Source: Gammaproteobacteria bacterium UBA7803 (GTDB lineage Bacteria > Pseudomonadota > Gammaproteobacteria > Pseudomonadales > Azotimanducaceae). Taken from it: a DNA stretch of 64,000 nucleotides. The notes under the pieces were generated by a model, which was not told the DNA's origin, did not search any database, and saw only the letters and a program-made list of their open reading frames with translations. Below are positions 63,456-64,000 of the stretch, piece by piece. The position numbers and the translations under genes were made by a program. The stretch lies in the NCBI GenBank assembly GCA_002480525.1, contig DLCH01000058.1:30685-94684 (forward strand). Reading direction: 5' to 3'. How positions within the stretch are numbered: position 1 is the first letter of the stretch; each line of letters starts with the position of its first letter.

Positions 63456-64000
63456 TCAGTCGACGACGCGGACGACCTCGTTGGAGTAGGCGCTCTCGTT
63501 GCCTTCCGCGTCGAACGCCGTCATGGCGATGAAGTACTCGCCCGACGGCAGCGACAGATCCCACCGGGTCGTCGCCGCGCCGGAGACGGTGACGTCGTCC
63601 GAGTAGTCGCGGCTGAAGCTCCCGTAGTAGACCCGGTACCCGGCCAGGTCCGTCGCCGGGCTGCCGTCCTGATTCTCGGCCGGCGGCTGCCAGGACAGGC
63701 TCACCGTTCCCACCACGGACACCGACAGCATCTCCACGGCGGAGCCGCCGTCGCCGGCGCAGGTCAGGGTGAAGGTCGTCGCACCGTCGAGCGGCCCGAC
63801 CTGGGCGCTGCCCTGCAGCGCGCGGCTGCCCGACCACCCGCCGCTGGCGGTGCAGGAGCTGGCGTCGGTGGCGGACCAGGTCAGGGTCGTCGAGCCGCCG
63901 GCGGGCACCGATGCGTCGGCGACCGACAGGCTCACCGCCGGGGGCGGCGACGTCGCGGGGGGCGGCTCCTCGGCGGGCGGCGGTTCCGCCGGCGGCGAGC
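63456..64000 (-). CDS. fibronectin type III-containing secreted protein, 5' partial at the window edge
   Basis: At least 180 residues; the frame is open to the right edge, so the start lies outside. From the edge it holds a Pro/Ala/Glu-rich linker, an Ig/PKD-like beta domain (LSVADASVPAGGSTTLTWSA, with paired Cys in SCTASGG and LTCAGD), and a C-terminal fibronectin III domain (VSLSWQPPAENQDG ... YFIAMTAFDAEGNESAYS). Such modules bind or carry extracellular polymers. It is convergent with the barrel gene, 17 bases away. Confidence 0.75.
   Translation of the reverse strand, partial: SPPAEPPPAEEPPPATSPPPAVSLSVADASVPAGGSTTLTWSATDASSCTASGGWSGSRALQGSAQVGPLDGATTFTLTCAGDGGSAVEMLSVSVVGTVSLSWQPPAENQDGSPATDLAGYRVYYGSFSRDYSDDVTVSGAATTRWDLSLPSGEYFIAMTAFDAEGNESAYSNEVVRVVD

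Overview
The window is about 64 kb of very GC-rich (roughly 70%), densely coding DNA, most likely from the chromosome of a gammaproteobacterium. The reasons are GC-rich GTAGGAGCGG-type REP palindromes, a sigma32-like heat-shock promoter, RibB with a degenerate GTP cyclohydrolase domain, a DUF6316-type protein and an XrtA/PEP-CTERM-type export lipoprotein next to a beta-barrel protein. The family cannot be named from this sequence alone. I see no rRNA, tRNA, CRISPR, transposase, integrase or phage gene. No gene-free stretch exceeds 300 bases, and the longest gap (40547-40811) carries regulatory signals.

Layout. 1-6 kb: a partial HupE/UreJ membrane protein, a lipoprotein beta-helix/diheme cytochrome pair, GtrA, a thiamine-diphosphate (TPP) enzyme and a small membrane protein. 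6-16 kb: a hotdog thioesterase, fumC, a secreted phosphoesterase, an acyl-CoA dehydrogenase, a methyltransferase, then an enoyl-CoA hydratase / hydrolase / DUF169 run. 16-17 kb: two small heat-shock proteins behind a heat-shock promoter. 17-27 kb: two amidohydrolases, an acyl-CoA dehydrogenase operon with a second TPP enzyme and a GIY-YIG-like small protein, a BCP peroxiredoxin, an M28 peptidase, a luciferase-like monooxygenase and a tandem pair of related secreted unknowns. 27-31 kb: a MacAB-like tripartite export operon without its outer-membrane partner. 31-36 kb: a minus-strand operon of Zn alcohol dehydrogenase, fumarylacetoacetate-hydrolase-family protein, molybdopterin hydroxylase large subunit and an SdiA-regulated-type lipoprotein. 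36-41 kb: pdxA, a small CxxC protein, ribB, a CaiB/BaiF CoA-transferase behind a leader with an intrinsic terminator, and a one-domain asparaginase. 41-45 kb: hydrolases, a PlsC-like acyltransferase and a sucrase/ferredoxin-like protein. 45-50 kb: MmgE/PrpD, two MaoC hydratases, a CitE-like lyase and an acyl-CoA dehydrogenase. 49.5-55.3 kb: an ECF sigma factor with a zinc anti-sigma factor fused to polymer-forming repeats, divergent from a MoxR ATPase/VWA pair. 55-61 kb: a Rieske oxygenase and a second acyl-CoA dehydrogenase/MaoC/CitE/enoyl-CoA hydratase module. 61-64 kb: the edge of an exopolysaccharide/XrtA-type locus.

Functionally the window is dominated by CoA-thioester chemistry: four acyl-CoA dehydrogenases, three MaoC hydratases, two CitE-like lyases, two enoyl-CoA hydratases, a CoA-transferase and hotdog proteins. 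This points to a heterotroph that breaks down varied organic acids, with envelope-stress and surface-polymer functions interspersed. The features most worth follow-up are the anti-sigma/polymer-forming fusion, the attenuator-like leader before the CoA-transferase, the secreted six-cysteine paralog pair, the GIY-YIG-like protein embedded in a metabolic operon and the small CxxC protein behind a LexA-like site.
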